A stretch of DNA of 64,000 bases from an uncultured Prevotella sp. (GCA_934254985.1 CAKQMS010000008.1:1-64000); one strand, 5' to 3'. Positions 44,833 to 54,486 are shown, counted from the first letter of the stretch. A program made the numbers and translations. The notes: generated by a model not told the origin, from the letters alone.

Positions 44833-46806
44833 ATGAGAGCAAAATATATGATGTCCTTTATGCGTGGACTTCTCATATCTTCTGCATTAGTAGTGGGCAT
44901 ACTGATGCTCATGCGCATTATTTTCACTATAATAAATGTACCATCATCGGTTATTGCTGAAAATATCGGCGATATACCGATGGTTGTTTATAATGCTTTA
45001 CGTTTCGACCTTCAAATAACAGCCTACGTAGCATTGTTGCCTACGGTGATTATGCTGATACAACCACTCGTAGCATCATCACGCTTACGACAATGGCTAA
45101 AGAACTTCTGTAGCTGGTATTATATGGTAGCAATAGTGGCACTCGCCATACTCTCTGCCATCGACCTGTGCTATTTCATCAATTTTAATAGCCATATTTC
45201 TATCACCTTCTTCGACTTTTTCGACGAAGAACCTTTAAGTTTAATCCAAACTATTTGGGACGACTACCCCGTGGTATGGATGTTTTTAGGAGTAAGCGCA
45301 ATAGGTTTTATTGCCAAGAAAGCTACTAATTGGGCATACTCAAAAGTAATAGATGCAACGAGCAACAACGATGCTATAGCCCAATTATCATATAAGGCAC
45401 TAACGATACGTGTGATAATATATTTGGCAGTATTGGTGGTATTTTTGCGAGGCTCTGTAGGCAGATTTCCATTAAATGTGGAAGATCTTGTAGTGTCGAC
45501 CGAAGAACGTATTAACAATATTATTCCTAATGCCCCTTATATGCTAAAGAAAGCCATGAAGGAAAAATCGGTAGTTTTCGATATGAAAACCACACAGGCA
45601 CTCTTAAAGGAATATGGGTTTAAGGATTTGAAAGAGGCTTTCGATATTGTTGCTGATACTAATATACCACTTACCAACGATACATTAAGCAACTTGCGCA
45701 AAGTACTATTCAGCCATGCTGGCGACACGCTAAAACATAAGCAGCCAAACATCTTGTTGCTATGCTGCGAAAGCTGGAGCAATTATTTGCTACACATGGG
45801 ACCAGCCATACAATGTGGTATGGAGAAACATTTTGCACAAGATATAGTATTCGACAATTTCCAGTCTGTGAGAAATGGAACAATAGCTACTATAGAAAAC
45901 ATCACGGTTTCAACTCCATATCCACGAGTTTTTCGTTCAGTATATCGTAAGTATTGTTTGCCATCGTCAATAGCCATTCCATTTATAAATAGCGGCTATA
46001 GTTGCGAATTTCTGTCAGGAATGGACTTGTCGTGGGAAAACTGTAATGATGCGCTTAAAATGCAGAAATTCAGTAAGCTGACAGGTAAGTTTGAGATACT
46101 GAAGGAAGACCCAAAGGCTGAATATAATAGCATTGGCGTTTACGACGAATATATGCTAAACATACTGCTTCGTAGGCTTAACAATAAGACGGCACAACCA
46201 CAGATGATAATGGCTATGACTACTACCAATCATCCACCTTTGGATATTCCAAGTCATGCCAATGTGCCTACACTACCAAAGAATTTCTGTAAACAAAAAT
46301 GTTTTAACAACGTGGGCGAAGAAGTGGTGGAGAAATACTTAAAGGCATTCCAGTATTTCGACATTTGCCTTGTACATTTCCTCGACGAGTTTAAGAAATC
46401 GCCTGCCGCTGAGAACACAATAATAATGATTACGGGCGACCATAACGTACGCTCTATTCTGAATTACAACGTGATAGGTAAAAGATGGCAGAACTCAGTA
46501 CCGCTATATATCTATTTACCTCCTTATCTTCGTGGCACAAACTATCCAATACACCCAAAGAAATGGGGGTGCCACTACGACATGGTGGCAACACTTGCAC
46601 CTTTTGCATTCAAGAATACCGACTATATGAAACTCGGTAACAACCTCTTGGATAAATCCATAACCGTGGAACAGTCGTATAGTTACAACGAGGAGCAAAC
46701 AAGAGCAGAGAACGCATATTTGCCTAAAGCAAAACGCATAACAGCAGCTCGCGAAATGCTGCTTAGACTATATTTTCAAAAGGTGTTTGCAGAAATTAAA
46801 CATTAG
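44833..46806 (+). CDS. LTA-synthase-family sulfatase-fold phosphotransferase
   Basis: Membrane-anchored alkaline-phosphatase-superfamily enzyme of ~657 aa. Five membrane segments in the first ~200 residues ('LISSALVVGILMLMRIIFTI', 'YVALLPTVIMLIQPLV', 'MVAIVALAILSAIDLCYFI', 'WMFLGVSAIGFIA', 'VIIYLAVLVVFLRGS'). The extracytoplasmic domain starts 'KQPNILLLCCESWSNYL' (metal site), candidate nucleophile Thr in 'SVRNGTIATIENIT', and 'IIMITGDHNVRSIL' (metal D/H). Such proteins transfer phosphoglycerol or phosphoethanolamine to envelope glycolipids. A TTG at 44827 begins the frame; ATG at 44833 is preferred. Placement among lipid A genes suggests lipid A or glycan decoration. Confidence 0.85.
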   Translation: MRAKYMMSFMRGLLISSALVVGILMLMRIIFTIINVPSSVIAENIGDIPMVVYNALRFDLQITAYVALLPTVIMLIQPLVASSRLRQWLKNFCSWYYMVAIVALAILSAIDLCYFINFNSHISITFFDFFDEEPLSLIQTIWDDYPVVWMFLGVSAIGFIAKKATNWAYSKVIDATSNNDAIAQLSYKALTIRVIIYLAVLVVFLRGSVGRFPLNVEDLVVSTEERINNIIPNAPYMLKKAMKEKSVVFDMKTTQALLKEYGFKDLKEAFDIVADTNIPLTNDTLSNLRKVLFSHAGDTLKHKQPNILLLCCESWSNYLLHMGPAIQCGMEKHFAQDIVFDNFQSVRNGTIATIENITVSTPYPRVFRSVYRKYCLPSSIAIPFINSGYSCEFLSGMDLSWENCNDALKMQKFSKLTGKFEILKEDPKAEYNSIGVYDEYMLNILLRRLNNKTAQPQMIMAMTTTNHPPLDIPSHANVPTLPKNFCKQKCFNNVGEEVVEKYLKAFQYFDICLVHFLDEFKKSPAAENTIIMITGDHNVRSILNYNVIGKRWQNSVPLYIYLPPYLRGTNYPIHPKKWGCHYDMVATLAPFAFKNTDYMKLGNNLLDKSITVEQSYSYNEEQTRAENAYLPKAKRITAAREMLLRLYFQKVFAEIKH

Positions 46807-46861
46807 TAATTTGATAAAAGCAATTCGATAATAATAATCAAATATTCATAATTTTATATTT

Positions 46862-47788
46862 ATGAAAAAGTTATTATATGGCATAGCTTTCGGCATCTGG
46901 TATCTGATGTCGCTACTGCCGCTTAGGGTTTTATACCTGGTGAGCGACGGCTTGTTCTACTTGGTGTTTTATGTTGTAAAATATCGACGACCATTAGTAA
47001 AGAAGCATCTTGCAGATAGCTTCCCTGAAAAGAGCGAGGCTGAGCGCTTGAAAATAGAAAAAGAATTCTATTCTTGGTTTTGTGACTATATAGTAGAGAG
47101 CATCAAACTCTTTACTATGAGCAAGAAACAAGTGATGAAGCGTATGCAGTTTACAGGCGTGGAGAAGGTAAGAGAATCTTGCCAGAAAGGACAGTCGTGT
47201 GCCGTATACTTAGGTCATTATTGCAACTGGGAATGGGTTACTTCGTTGCCACTATGGGCAGGCGAAGACATTACCTTTGGACAAATATACCACGTATTGG
47301 AGAATCCTGCCTTCGACAAACTATTCCTTTATCTGCGCAATCGCCTTGGCGCCATCAGCATTCCTATGGCTGAGACGTTGAGAAAGATAGTGAAAATGCG
47401 ACAAGAAGGCAAACATATTGTTATTGGCTTCATTGCCGACCAAGTGCCACATTGGAACAACATACACTATTGGACCAACTTCTTGAACCACGATACGCCT
47501 GTATTGACAGGTACTGAGAAGATAGCAAAGAAGGCTAACTTCGCCGTTTATTATCTCGACATGCAGAGAGTGAAGCGCGGTTATTATAAAGGAGAATTCA
47601 AACTTCTGACAGATAAACCAAAAGACTATAAAGACTTCGATATCACAGAGATGTATTTCCGTGAGCTTGAGAAGACTATTCAGCGACAGCCTGCTTATTG
47701 GCTTTGGACTCACAACCGCTGGAAGCGCACTCGCGAAAAATGGCTGCAGAAGATGGCTGCTATGGCAGAAAACAAAAACAAGGTATAA
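46862..47788 (+). CDS. Lysophospholipid/lipid A acyltransferase (LpxL/HtrB family)
   Basis: Adds a secondary acyl chain to lipid A, or acylates a related lipid, at the inner membrane. N-terminal helix 'LLYGIAFGIWYLMSLLPLRVLYLVSDGLFYLVFYVV', catalytic Hx4E-type motif in 'YLGHYCNWEWVTSLP' (His and Glu), 'ISIPMAETLRKIVKMRQEGKHIVIGFIADQ' and C-terminal 'QPAYWLWTHNRWKRTR', a hallmark of the family. 308 aa, normal. Fourth gene of the miaB operon. Confidence 0.92.
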   Translation: MKKLLYGIAFGIWYLMSLLPLRVLYLVSDGLFYLVFYVVKYRRPLVKKHLADSFPEKSEAERLKIEKEFYSWFCDYIVESIKLFTMSKKQVMKRMQFTGVEKVRESCQKGQSCAVYLGHYCNWEWVTSLPLWAGEDITFGQIYHVLENPAFDKLFLYLRNRLGAISIPMAETLRKIVKMRQEGKHIVIGFIADQVPHWNNIHYWTNFLNHDTPVLTGTEKIAKKANFAVYYLDMQRVKRGYYKGEFKLLTDKPKDYKDFDITEMYFRELEKTIQRQPAYWLWTHNRWKRTREKWLQKMAAMAENKNKV

Positions 47789-47813
47789 TATAACCACCAT
47801 AAAAACGGAATAT

Positions 47814-48584
47814 ATGGATGATAATAAGATTTCTGTTGTTATCAACACCTATAATGCAGAGAAGTTCTTGAAGAGAGTATTAGACTCGGTGAAGGACTTT
47901 GACGAAATCGTGGTCTGCGACATGGAGAGCACCGACAATACCGTGGCTATAGCTAAAGAATACGGCTGCAAGGTGGTGGTATTTCCTAAAGGCGACTGTG
48001 TGAGTGCAGAACCAGCACGAACCTTCGCTATTCAGAGTGCAACTATGAAATGGGTGTTAGTATTAGATGCCGACGAGCTGGTGACTCCAGAGCTAAAGGA
48101 ATATCTCTACGAGCATATTTTTCATAAGGATGCTGCAGAAGGATTGTGGATACCACGCAAAAACTATTTCATGGGACGATTCATGCATAGCACTTATCCC
48201 GACTATCTGCTGAGATTCTTTATCAAAGAAGGAACTACTTGGCCTCCATACGTTCATACATTCCCTATAGTGAAGGGTAGACAGGAAAGGATTCCTGCCA
48301 AGCGCAAGGAATTGGCTTTCATACATCTTGCCAATGAAAATGTGCGAACCATGGTAGGTAAAACAAACCAGTATACGGAAAGCGAAGTAGAGAAAAAGAA
48401 AAACAAAAACTATGGCATAGCAGCATTGATATACCGCCCTATGTTCCGCTTCTTTAAGTCGTATATATTAAAAGGTGGCATCAGAGATGGTAAAGTAGGC
48501 TTTATCTGCGCTTGCTACGATGGTTTCTACCAGTTTGTTGCTGTATGCAAGATATTAGAAAGAAAATATAGAAAGGAAATATAG
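47814..48584 (+). CDS. GT2-family glycosyltransferase (WaaE/KdtX-like)
   Basis: 257 aa. The frame opens at 47661 inside the previous gene, but ATG at 47814 (MDDNKISVVINTYNAEKFLKRVLDSVKDFDEIVVCD) is the GT2 start. Donor/metal motif 'VLVLDADELVTPEL' (DxD), 'GRFMHSTYPDYLLRFF' and 'AFIHLAN' are like the lipopolysaccharide core beta-1,4-glucosyltransferases WaaE. Probably a core or lipid A sugar transferase; last gene of the envelope operon, followed by the hairpin at 48635. Confidence 0.9.
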   Translation: MDDNKISVVINTYNAEKFLKRVLDSVKDFDEIVVCDMESTDNTVAIAKEYGCKVVVFPKGDCVSAEPARTFAIQSATMKWVLVLDADELVTPELKEYLYEHIFHKDAAEGLWIPRKNYFMGRFMHSTYPDYLLRFFIKEGTTWPPYVHTFPIVKGRQERIPAKRKELAFIHLANENVRTMVGKTNQYTESEVEKKKNKNYGIAALIYRPMFRFFKSYILKGGIRDGKVGFICACYDGFYQFVAVCKILERKYRKEI

Positions 48585-48634
48585 AAAGAAATTATATAAT
48601 AGCAACAGACTTTTAACATTATAAAAACTAAAAG

Positions 48635-48663
48635 GGGGCTATCTTCGCAATGAAGATAGCCCC
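48635..48663. terminator. Bidirectional hairpin between GT2 and the large surface protein
   Basis: A perfect 12-bp stem GGGGCTATCTTC / GAAGATAGCCCC with a GCAAT loop. On the minus strand it is followed by CTTTTAGTTTTT, a good T-run for the surface protein gene; on the plus strand the following T-run is weak. Confidence 0.8.
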
Positions 48664-48689
48664 TTCGTTATTACAGTTTATATAAAAAC

Positions 48690-51383
48690 TTATCTTACGA
48701 TAACTTTCTTTGTTTCACCATTGCTCATCTTAACGATGTTGATGCCACGCTGCATAGTGCTTAGGCGTGTACCATTGATGCTATAGATGGCAGCAGGAGT
48801 AGCCTTGCGGTTAGCTGTAGCGTTGGTGATTTCCTCGATACCTGTAGCAAGTTCGTTTTCACGAGCGATAGACTTCTCACCATGGTTCATGAGATAGATA
48901 TCATAGAATCCAGCCTTAGAGTTGCCAGCAGCAATACGTGCGCGAACATATACCTCGTCAGTATTCTCGTAGCTACGTGTATACTTTCTGTACAAGCGCT
49001 TCTCGTTAGCAGGCATATTGATTGTGTCGCCTACCTGTGTCCACTCTGTGCTATCCTTAGAAACCTCGAATACGATGCGTGGAGTGCCGTCGCTACCATT
49101 AGAGATGAATGATACGATATCGAAAGGACCGGCATGCTTAACAGTTGTTGCGATTGTACCACTTGCAGGGTTTGCTGTGTTCCACTCACCAATGTTGATG
49201 TAGTAGTTAGTAACGAGTGTATCTACATCGTCAACAGTAGCAGGGTTGTAAGCAGAGCCATCACCGACGTTGGTACCAGGCTTGATGTTTTCCCAAATCA
49301 TCACATGACCACGAGAAACAACCTTCCAACCATTGTTGAAGTCAACAACCTCTTCAGCATTGAGCTTAGTATAAACGATAGAATCCAAACCATCAGAACC
49401 CTTTACGATGTCGTAAACGCTCTCATCATAGTAAGGATATGCAGTCTTGCTCTTACCCCATGAGAAGTAGTAAGCTGTAGAAGTCTTGCCACCATTATAT
49501 TCCTCAGAATTAGCATCCATGTGAGCGATAGCATCGATACGGAGGCTTGGCTTCTGGATGTTGATAGTCTGTGTTGTGAGTTCGCTCTGTACGAGAGCCT
49601 CGCTAACAGCAAATGCAGAGATTGTCTTGCTATCACGAAGAACGATAGGCTCTGTATACTTGGTGCTCTGTGTAGAGTCAGCGTTTGCTGAATAGTTGTA
49701 CCAAATGTCTACCTCAGGAGATTCGCTGGTGATAGTAACAGTAGTCTTACCATCTTCCATTACTGTGCTTATAGTTGGAGCGACAGCCTGATGCTTCATT
49801 TCTACCAACTTTTCTGCAGCATCGCTAACGAGATAACCCTCAGCAATAGCTATAGCCTTAACTGTAGCTTCGCTTGTGAGGTTGAATGTGCCCTCATAAG
49901 GAGTGCTCTCGGTAGTAGGCTCTGTGCCGTCTACAGTATAGTAAATCTTTGCATTCTTGTTAACGCTCTTGATAGTAACGTTGGTGTTGAGGTTCTTGTA
50001 TTCCAAGCTGAATGTAGGAGCAGGAACCTTGCTGATATCGCTCTTTGAACCCTTGAGCATGCCGATAGCATTAGCAAACATAGTTGGAACGTCAGCATAA
50101 GCATCGGCAAGAACTTCCTGAGTTAAAGGCAAGTAAATATAACCGTTGTGAGCGATGTTGTGAGCATGTGTAAGTACAGTTGTACTACCAGGAACTACAG
50201 CCAAGGTGTCGTCAGCTGCAAAGTAAGTACCAAGGTTTACACCTGTGACTTTAGCATTACCATTGGTATAAGCAATACCTTCCCAACCTTCTTCAAGACC
50301 GGCATCAGTTGATGATACAAGAGTGAGACCCTTATAGAGGTCGTTCTTTGAATTGTTTGTTGCACCGAAGGCGCCTGTTGTTGGAACAGCCTCGCCATAT
50401 CCCCATGCTGAATAGAGAGCAGGGTTGAGGTTGAGGACTGGAGTCCAAGGCAAAGCCTCTTTCAATACTCCAACCATAGAGTTGTCGGCAGCGATGGTAG
50501 AACTTGCTACGGTAACATCGAAACCACGGAGAGAGTCTGCTGTTACGAGGCTTACATCACCTGTTACGTCGATAGGAGTAACGATATACTGCTCGTTGCC
50601 TTCAAGAAGCTTAAGAGCCTGCTCACCGTCCTTAGCACCACCATAGAGGTAACCAACCTTAGTCTTATTGGCGTTAGGATCGTCGCCTGTGCCTACTATC
50701 ATATAATAGATGTGGCAACCGTTGGTAGACTTAATCTGCACTGGAGTGTAGTCGTCAACGTCTGGTGTATCGTCAGGAATATTGTATACAACCTCGTTGA
50801 AGAACTTAGGAACCTGCTCGCCCTCTACTGGAGCAAGAGTTTCGCCATTAACGATAACGTTGATACCACGAGCCTCGGTATTCTTGTGGCTCTCTACACC
50901 AATACGTAGAGTTTCACCCTTCTTAACCTGATTGATAGTGAAGGTAAGATTCTTACCATTCATCCAAATAAAACCACTACCATAAGGATACATGCCGTTA
51001 GGTGAACCTTCGTTCTCGGCAGTAGGATAGTTGGTAGCAAGGATAAGACCCTTGGCCTTTATACCCTTCATGTTAAGACCCTGTGTTTCAGGGATTGGGA
51101 TGTACTCGCCATTAACAACAGTACAGAGTTCGTTGTCGGCGTTGACAGTTGTACCAGAATTAGCAGCCCAGTATGTGTCACCATACTTGCCTGCATCAGA
51201 AGCATTCTTTTCCCAGTTACGCCAATGGGCGTCTGTACCATTCTGCTCCATATCGGCAGCAAGATTAGCTACAGTAGCTGTGCTGAAGCCTTCGCGGAAG
51301 TCCCAAGTCTTGCGAACTTTCTGTGCGGTAGCACTTAACGAGACTAATAGTCCAAGTGCTGTAAGAGTAAATAATTTGTTCAT
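48690..51383 (-). CDS. Large secreted surface protein with chitobiase-C-like repeat and T9SS-like tail
   Basis: 897 aa with signal peptide 'MNKLFTLTALGLLVSLSATAQ'. No catalytic domain recognised. N-terminal beta-rich region begins 'VRKTWDFREGFSTATVANLAADMEQNGTDAHWRNWEK', a start shared by Prevotella pectin-binding or adhesin-like proteins. Around residues 455-535 there is a CHB_HEX_C-type segment 'AKIYYTVDGTEPTTESTPYEGTFNLTSEATVKAIAIAEG', followed by a second, weaker one. The last residues 'AAIYSINGTRLSTMQRGINIVKMSNGETKKVIVR' fit a type IX secretion sorting tail. Probably cell-surface or released. Codon use is strongly optimised, suggesting high expression. It could bind polysaccharide; no partner genes lie nearby. 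Confidence 0.8.
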   Translation of the reverse strand: MNKLFTLTALGLLVSLSATAQKVRKTWDFREGFSTATVANLAADMEQNGTDAHWRNWEKNASDAGKYGDTYWAANSGTTVNADNELCTVVNGEYIPIPETQGLNMKGIKAKGLILATNYPTAENEGSPNGMYPYGSGFIWMNGKNLTFTINQVKKGETLRIGVESHKNTEARGINVIVNGETLAPVEGEQVPKFFNEVVYNIPDDTPDVDDYTPVQIKSTNGCHIYYMIVGTGDDPNANKTKVGYLYGGAKDGEQALKLLEGNEQYIVTPIDVTGDVSLVTADSLRGFDVTVASSTIAADNSMVGVLKEALPWTPVLNLNPALYSAWGYGEAVPTTGAFGATNNSKNDLYKGLTLVSSTDAGLEEGWEGIAYTNGNAKVTGVNLGTYFAADDTLAVVPGSTTVLTHAHNIAHNGYIYLPLTQEVLADAYADVPTMFANAIGMLKGSKSDISKVPAPTFSLEYKNLNTNVTIKSVNKNAKIYYTVDGTEPTTESTPYEGTFNLTSEATVKAIAIAEGYLVSDAAEKLVEMKHQAVAPTISTVMEDGKTTVTITSESPEVDIWYNYSANADSTQSTKYTEPIVLRDSKTISAFAVSEALVQSELTTQTINIQKPSLRIDAIAHMDANSEEYNGGKTSTAYYFSWGKSKTAYPYYDESVYDIVKGSDGLDSIVYTKLNAEEVVDFNNGWKVVSRGHVMIWENIKPGTNVGDGSAYNPATVDDVDTLVTNYYINIGEWNTANPASGTIATTVKHAGPFDIVSFISNGSDGTPRIVFEVSKDSTEWTQVGDTINMPANEKRLYRKYTRSYENTDEVYVRARIAAGNSKAGFYDIYLMNHGEKSIARENELATGIEEITNATANRKATPAAIYSINGTRLSTMQRGINIVKMSNGETKKVIVR

Positions 51384-51491
51384 AAGTATTTAGGTTTTAG
51401 TAAATATTACTATAGTTTTAAGTATGAATACTTTCCAGTTATATTTAATAGCTGTAGTAGTTAGTTAGGTATTGATATAAAATCAACATGG

Positions 51492-51499
51492 CAAAAGTA
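51492..51499 (-). promoter_or_regulatory. Candidate -7 box for the surface-protein gene
   Basis: Minus strand TACTTTTG, 108 bases upstream of the ATG at 51383; the ~100-nt leader has no obvious structure. Confidence 0.45.
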
Positions 51500-51583
51500 G
51501 CTGATTTCTATGAGAAAAACAACTGCTTTTGCCATGAATATTTGACAAGTAGCCTTAAATTTTGATTTTTTTAAGCTAAATGC

Positions 51584-52432
51584 TTATTTTGCGCCTAATT
51601 TCTTCATCCATTTACCTCCTATCATACATGCTATACCGATGATAATGAATGGGATACTGAGTATTTGTCCCATATCGAGAATCATGCCAGCTTCGAAGTC
51701 TACCTGGATATCTTTGGTGAACTCGATGAAGAAACGGAAGGTGAAAATCAACGCAAGACAAAGTCCGAAGAAGAAGCCTGTGCCAACGCGATTCTTACAT
51801 TTCTTATATATAGCCCAGCCTATGAAGAAGAATACGGCATAAGCTATTGCCTCATAGAGCTGACCCGGATGGCGTGGATATTGATCGACCTTGGCAAAGA
51901 TAAATGCCCAAGGCACATCAGTAACTTTACCGATAATCTCAGAATTCATGAGGTTGCCCAAACGGATAAAGCATGCCGTGATAGGTGTGGCAATAGCAAT
52001 ATTGTCGAGCACATGCCAAATGTTCATCTTTGTTCTACGGCAATATGCCCACAAGGCTATCATGAGTCCAAGAGTACCACCATGGCTTGCCAATCCCTCG
52101 TAGCCAGTAAACTTCCACGAGCCGTCTGCCATGTGGCGCATAGGTATGAGCATCTCTATCACATGGTCGAAGGATGAGAGATAATAGCCAGGGTCATAGA
52201 ACAAGCAATGACCGAGGCGTGCTCCAACGAGAATGCCAATAAAGCAATACAGAAACAGAGGTTCGAAGAGTGACTCTGACAACTTCTGATCCTTATAGAG
52301 CCATTTCACCATGAAGTAGCCACCTGCCAATCCGATAAGCCAGCATAGCGAATAGTATCTTATGGCAAAGCTACCAAAACGGAGAACCGTTTCGTCTGGG
52401 CTCCAAAATATATATGATAATAGGTCTATCAT
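51584..52432 (-). CDS. lgt: Prolipoprotein diacylglyceryl transferase Lgt
   Basis: First enzyme of lipoprotein maturation: attaches diacylglycerol to the lipobox Cys. Seven membrane helices. Family motifs: '[16 protein letters not shown]', '[16 protein letters not shown]', '[21 protein letters not shown]', '[21 protein letters not shown]' and '[17 protein letters not shown]' (His/Gly signature). 282 aa is normal. It lies 43 bp after ychF on the same strand. Confidence 0.97.
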   Translation of the reverse strand: MIDLLSYIFWSPDETVLRFGSFAIRYYSLCWLIGLAGGYFMVKWLYKDQKLSESLFEPLFLYCFIGILVGARLGHCLFYDPGYYLSSFDHVIEMLIPMRHMADGSWKFTGYEGLASHGGTLGLMIALWAYCRRTKMNIWHVLDNIAIATPITACFIRLGNLMNSEIIGKVTDVPWAFIFAKVDQYPRHPGQLYEAIAYAVFFFIGWAIYKKCKNRVGTGFFFGLCLALIFTFRFFIEFTKDIQVDFEAGMILDMGQILSIPFIIIGIACMIGGKWMKKLGAK

Positions 52433-52475
52433 AGTCTATTTATAAAATAGAGGTTCTATATTTCTTATAAAACGC

Positions 52476-53582
52476 TTAGACGTTGAAGCGGAAATGCATG
52501 ATGTCACCATCCTGCACAACATATTCCTTGCCTTCGATGCCAAGCTTACCAGCTTCGCGAACTGCAGCCTCAGAACCATACTTCAAATAGTCTTCATATT
52601 TGATAACTTCAGCACGGATAAAACCCTTCTCGAAGTCGGTATGGATAACACCAGCACATTGTGGAGCCTTCCAACCCTTGTGGTAAGTCCAAGCCTTTAC
52701 CTCCATTTCGCCTGCGGTGATAAAGGTTTCAAGGTTCAAGAGTGCGTATGCCTTCTTGATAAGGCGGTTTACACCACTCTCCTCAAGTCCTAATTCCTCA
52801 AGGAACATCTGCTTGTCTTCGTAAGTTTCAAGACCTGCGATATCTTCCTCTGTCTTTGCAGCGATAACCATTACCTCAGCACCTTCTTCTGCGGCTATTG
52901 CCTCAACGCGACGCGAGTACTCGTTACCCTCCTTGGCACTAGCCTCATCAACGTTAGCGACATATAGCACAGGCTTGGTTGTCAAGAGGAACAAATCGTG
53001 AGCTGCCTGCTGCTCTTCTTTGCTCTCGAATGTTACAGAGCGAGCATTCTTACCCTGCTCCAACACCTCTTTGTATGCCAGCAACACATTTACCAACACC
53101 TTTGCATCCTTGTTGTTGCCAAGGGCAGCAATCTTCTGATTCTTCTGAAGCTGCGACTCAACAGTCTCAAGGTCTTTAAGCTGAAGTTCGGTATCGATGA
53201 TGCTCTTGTCTTCGATAGGATCTACAGCCATACCGCCTTCGCGAACGATGTTGTCGTCTTCGAAGCAACGGATTACATGAATTATAGCGTCGCACTCACG
53301 GATGTTACCAAGGAATTTGTTGCCAAGACCTTCGCCCTTGCTTGCGCCCTTTACCAATCCGGCAATGTCTACAATCTCGCAAGTAGCAGGAACAATACGT
53401 CCAGGATGTACTATCTCAGCGAGCTTTGTCAATCGCTCGTCAGGAACGGTGATAACGCCGAGGTTTGGCTCGATAGTACAGAAAGGAAAGTTGGCAGCCT
53501 GTGCTTTTGCACTCGACAGGCAATTGAAAAGAGTAGACTTACCTACGTTAGGCAAACCTACTATACCACATTTTAATGACAT
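52476..53582 (-). CDS. ychF: Redox-regulated ATPase YchF
   Basis: OBG-family P-loop protein that binds ATP rather than GTP. 'CGIVGLPNVGKSTLFNCLSSA' (G1), 'DIAGLVKGASKGEGLGNKFLGNIRECDAIIHVIRCFEDD' (G3), and the altered G4 'YVANVDE' typical of YchF. C-terminal TGS domain 'ETFITAGEMEVKAWTYHKGWKAPQCAGVIHTDFEKGFIRAEVI...GKEYVVQDGDIMHFRFNV'. 368 aa, normal. Upstream -7 box at 53615. Confidence 0.97.
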   Translation of the reverse strand: MSLKCGIVGLPNVGKSTLFNCLSSAKAQAANFPFCTIEPNLGVITVPDERLTKLAEIVHPGRIVPATCEIVDIAGLVKGASKGEGLGNKFLGNIRECDAIIHVIRCFEDDNIVREGGMAVDPIEDKSIIDTELQLKDLETVESQLQKNQKIAALGNNKDAKVLVNVLLAYKEVLEQGKNARSVTFESKEEQQAAHDLFLLTTKPVLYVANVDEASAKEGNEYSRRVEAIAAEEGAEVMVIAAKTEEDIAGLETYEDKQMFLEELGLEESGVNRLIKKAYALLNLETFITAGEMEVKAWTYHKGWKAPQCAGVIHTDFEKGFIRAEVIKYEDYLKYGSEAAVREAGKLGIEGKEYVVQDGDIMHFRFNV

Positions 53583-53614
53583 GTCTTTATCTTTTATTCG
53601 TTATATTTTGGTTG

Positions 53615-53622
53615 CAAAGTTA
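53615..53622 (-). promoter_or_regulatory. Candidate -7 box for ychF
   Basis: Minus strand TAACTTTG, 33 bases upstream of the ychF ATG. Confidence 0.55.
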
Positions 53623-53665
53623 CAGAATATAATTGAAAGACACAAAGAAATAGCCTTTTATCCAA

Positions 53666-53725
53666 AAATTGGTCATTAGGATTTTTTTCTACCATAAAGT
53701 ACAAATAAATTATAATGACCAATTT
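53666..53725. repeat. 13-bp perfect inverted repeat between ychF and the SOR gene
   Basis: AAATTGGTCATTA at 53666-53678 and TAATGACCAATTT at 53713-53725, separated by 34 bases. It lies ~45 bp upstream of the ychF -7 box. Could be an operator pair or part of a small MITE-like remnant. No ORF in this gap. Confidence 0.6.
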
Positions 53726-53753
53726 AGATTAAGCATACGCTTCCTATTTTTAT

Positions 53754-53790
53754 AAAAAAGAGTCATACTATTAAATTAATAGTACCGCTC
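53754..53790 (-). terminator. Terminator of the rubredoxin-SOR operon
   Basis: On the minus strand: GAG..TACTATTAA-T-TTAATAGTA..CTC, then TTTTTT. The 19-bp palindrome is at 53766-53784, the outer GAG/CTC at 53760-53790, 10 bases after the SOR stop codon. Confidence 0.8.
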
Positions 53791-53799
53791 CTTTCCTCA

Positions 53800-54174
53800 T
53801 TATTCACCTTTCCAAAGTCCATGCAAGTTGCAATATTCGCGAGCTGTAACCTCTTTGGCGTCGGTATAGAATATTGCCTCAGGCTTTTCGCCTGGCTTTA
53901 GTTCATGGCGAAGAACGTCGGTAGGAGTAAGCAACTCTATCCATTGGATATAATGTTCTGGCTGCATAGGATGCTCAACGCTGCCCACATTTACTTTATA
54001 TCCACCTTCGATAGGCTCTATCACAGGCACATGCTTTTCTTTTGCGCCATCTGTGGTGTTTTCTTTCATAAGCATCATTGGTTGGCCACAGCAACTGAGC
54101 ACAGCACCAGGGTTTACTACTTCTACCACATTGCCACATATCGTGCAACGGTAGATTTCTCTTGTCTTTGTCAT
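53800..54174 (-). CDS. Desulfoferrodoxin (2Fe superoxide reductase)
   Basis: Reduces superoxide to peroxide without making O2, in anaerobes. N-terminal desulforedoxin domain with four Cys: C10 and C13 ('YRCTICGN') and C28-C29 ('LSCCGQPM'). C-terminal SOR domain with the iron ligands 'EKHVPVIE', '[19 protein letters not shown]' (three His) and '[12 protein letters not shown]' (Cys and His). 124 aa, standard. It lies 57 bp after the rubredoxin gene, its electron donor. Confidence 0.96.
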   Translation of the reverse strand: MTKTREIYRCTICGNVVEVVNPGAVLSCCGQPMMLMKENTTDGAKEKHVPVIEPIEGGYKVNVGSVEHPMQPEHYIQWIELLTPTDVLRHELKPGEKPEAIFYTDAKEVTAREYCNLHGLWKGE

Positions 54175-54231
54175 AATGATTCCTCCTTTAATTACTATTT
54201 TATTTCCTCCTTCTTTTCTATTATTAGCTTA

Positions 54232-54393
54232 TTACTCCATTGGGCTGAAATCTTCTTTACCAACACCACAAAGTGGGCATACCCAATCGTCTGGAATATC
54301 TTCGAAAGCTGTACCTGGAGCTATACCGTTCTCAGGATCACCAACTTCAGGGTCATATTCATAACCACATACGTTGCAAACATACTTCTTCAT
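54232..54393 (-). CDS. Rubredoxin
   Basis: 53-aa iron protein with [Fe(Cys)4]: C6 and C9 ('[12 protein letters not shown]'), C39 and C42 ('[15 protein letters not shown]'). Electron carrier, here presumably to superoxide reductase. The frame opens at 54438, but ATG at 54393 gives the standard N-terminus [10 protein letters not shown]. Promoter at 54436-54443, so the two genes form an oxidative-stress operon. Confidence 0.97.
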   Translation of the reverse strand: MKKYVCNVCGYEYDPEVGDPENGIAPGTAFEDIPDDWVCPLCGVGKEDFSPME

Positions 54394-54435
54394 AATAAAT
54401 CCTTTCTTTTTATTATTAATACTATCTGTATTTCG

Positions 54436-54443
54436 CAAAGATA
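54436..54443 (-). promoter_or_regulatory. Candidate -7 box for the rubredoxin-SOR operon
   Basis: Minus strand TATCTTTG, 43 bases upstream of the rubredoxin ATG (54393). Confidence 0.55.
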
Positions 54444-54486
54444 GGTTTTTAATTCCAAACTATTGAGATATCACACACAAATGATG

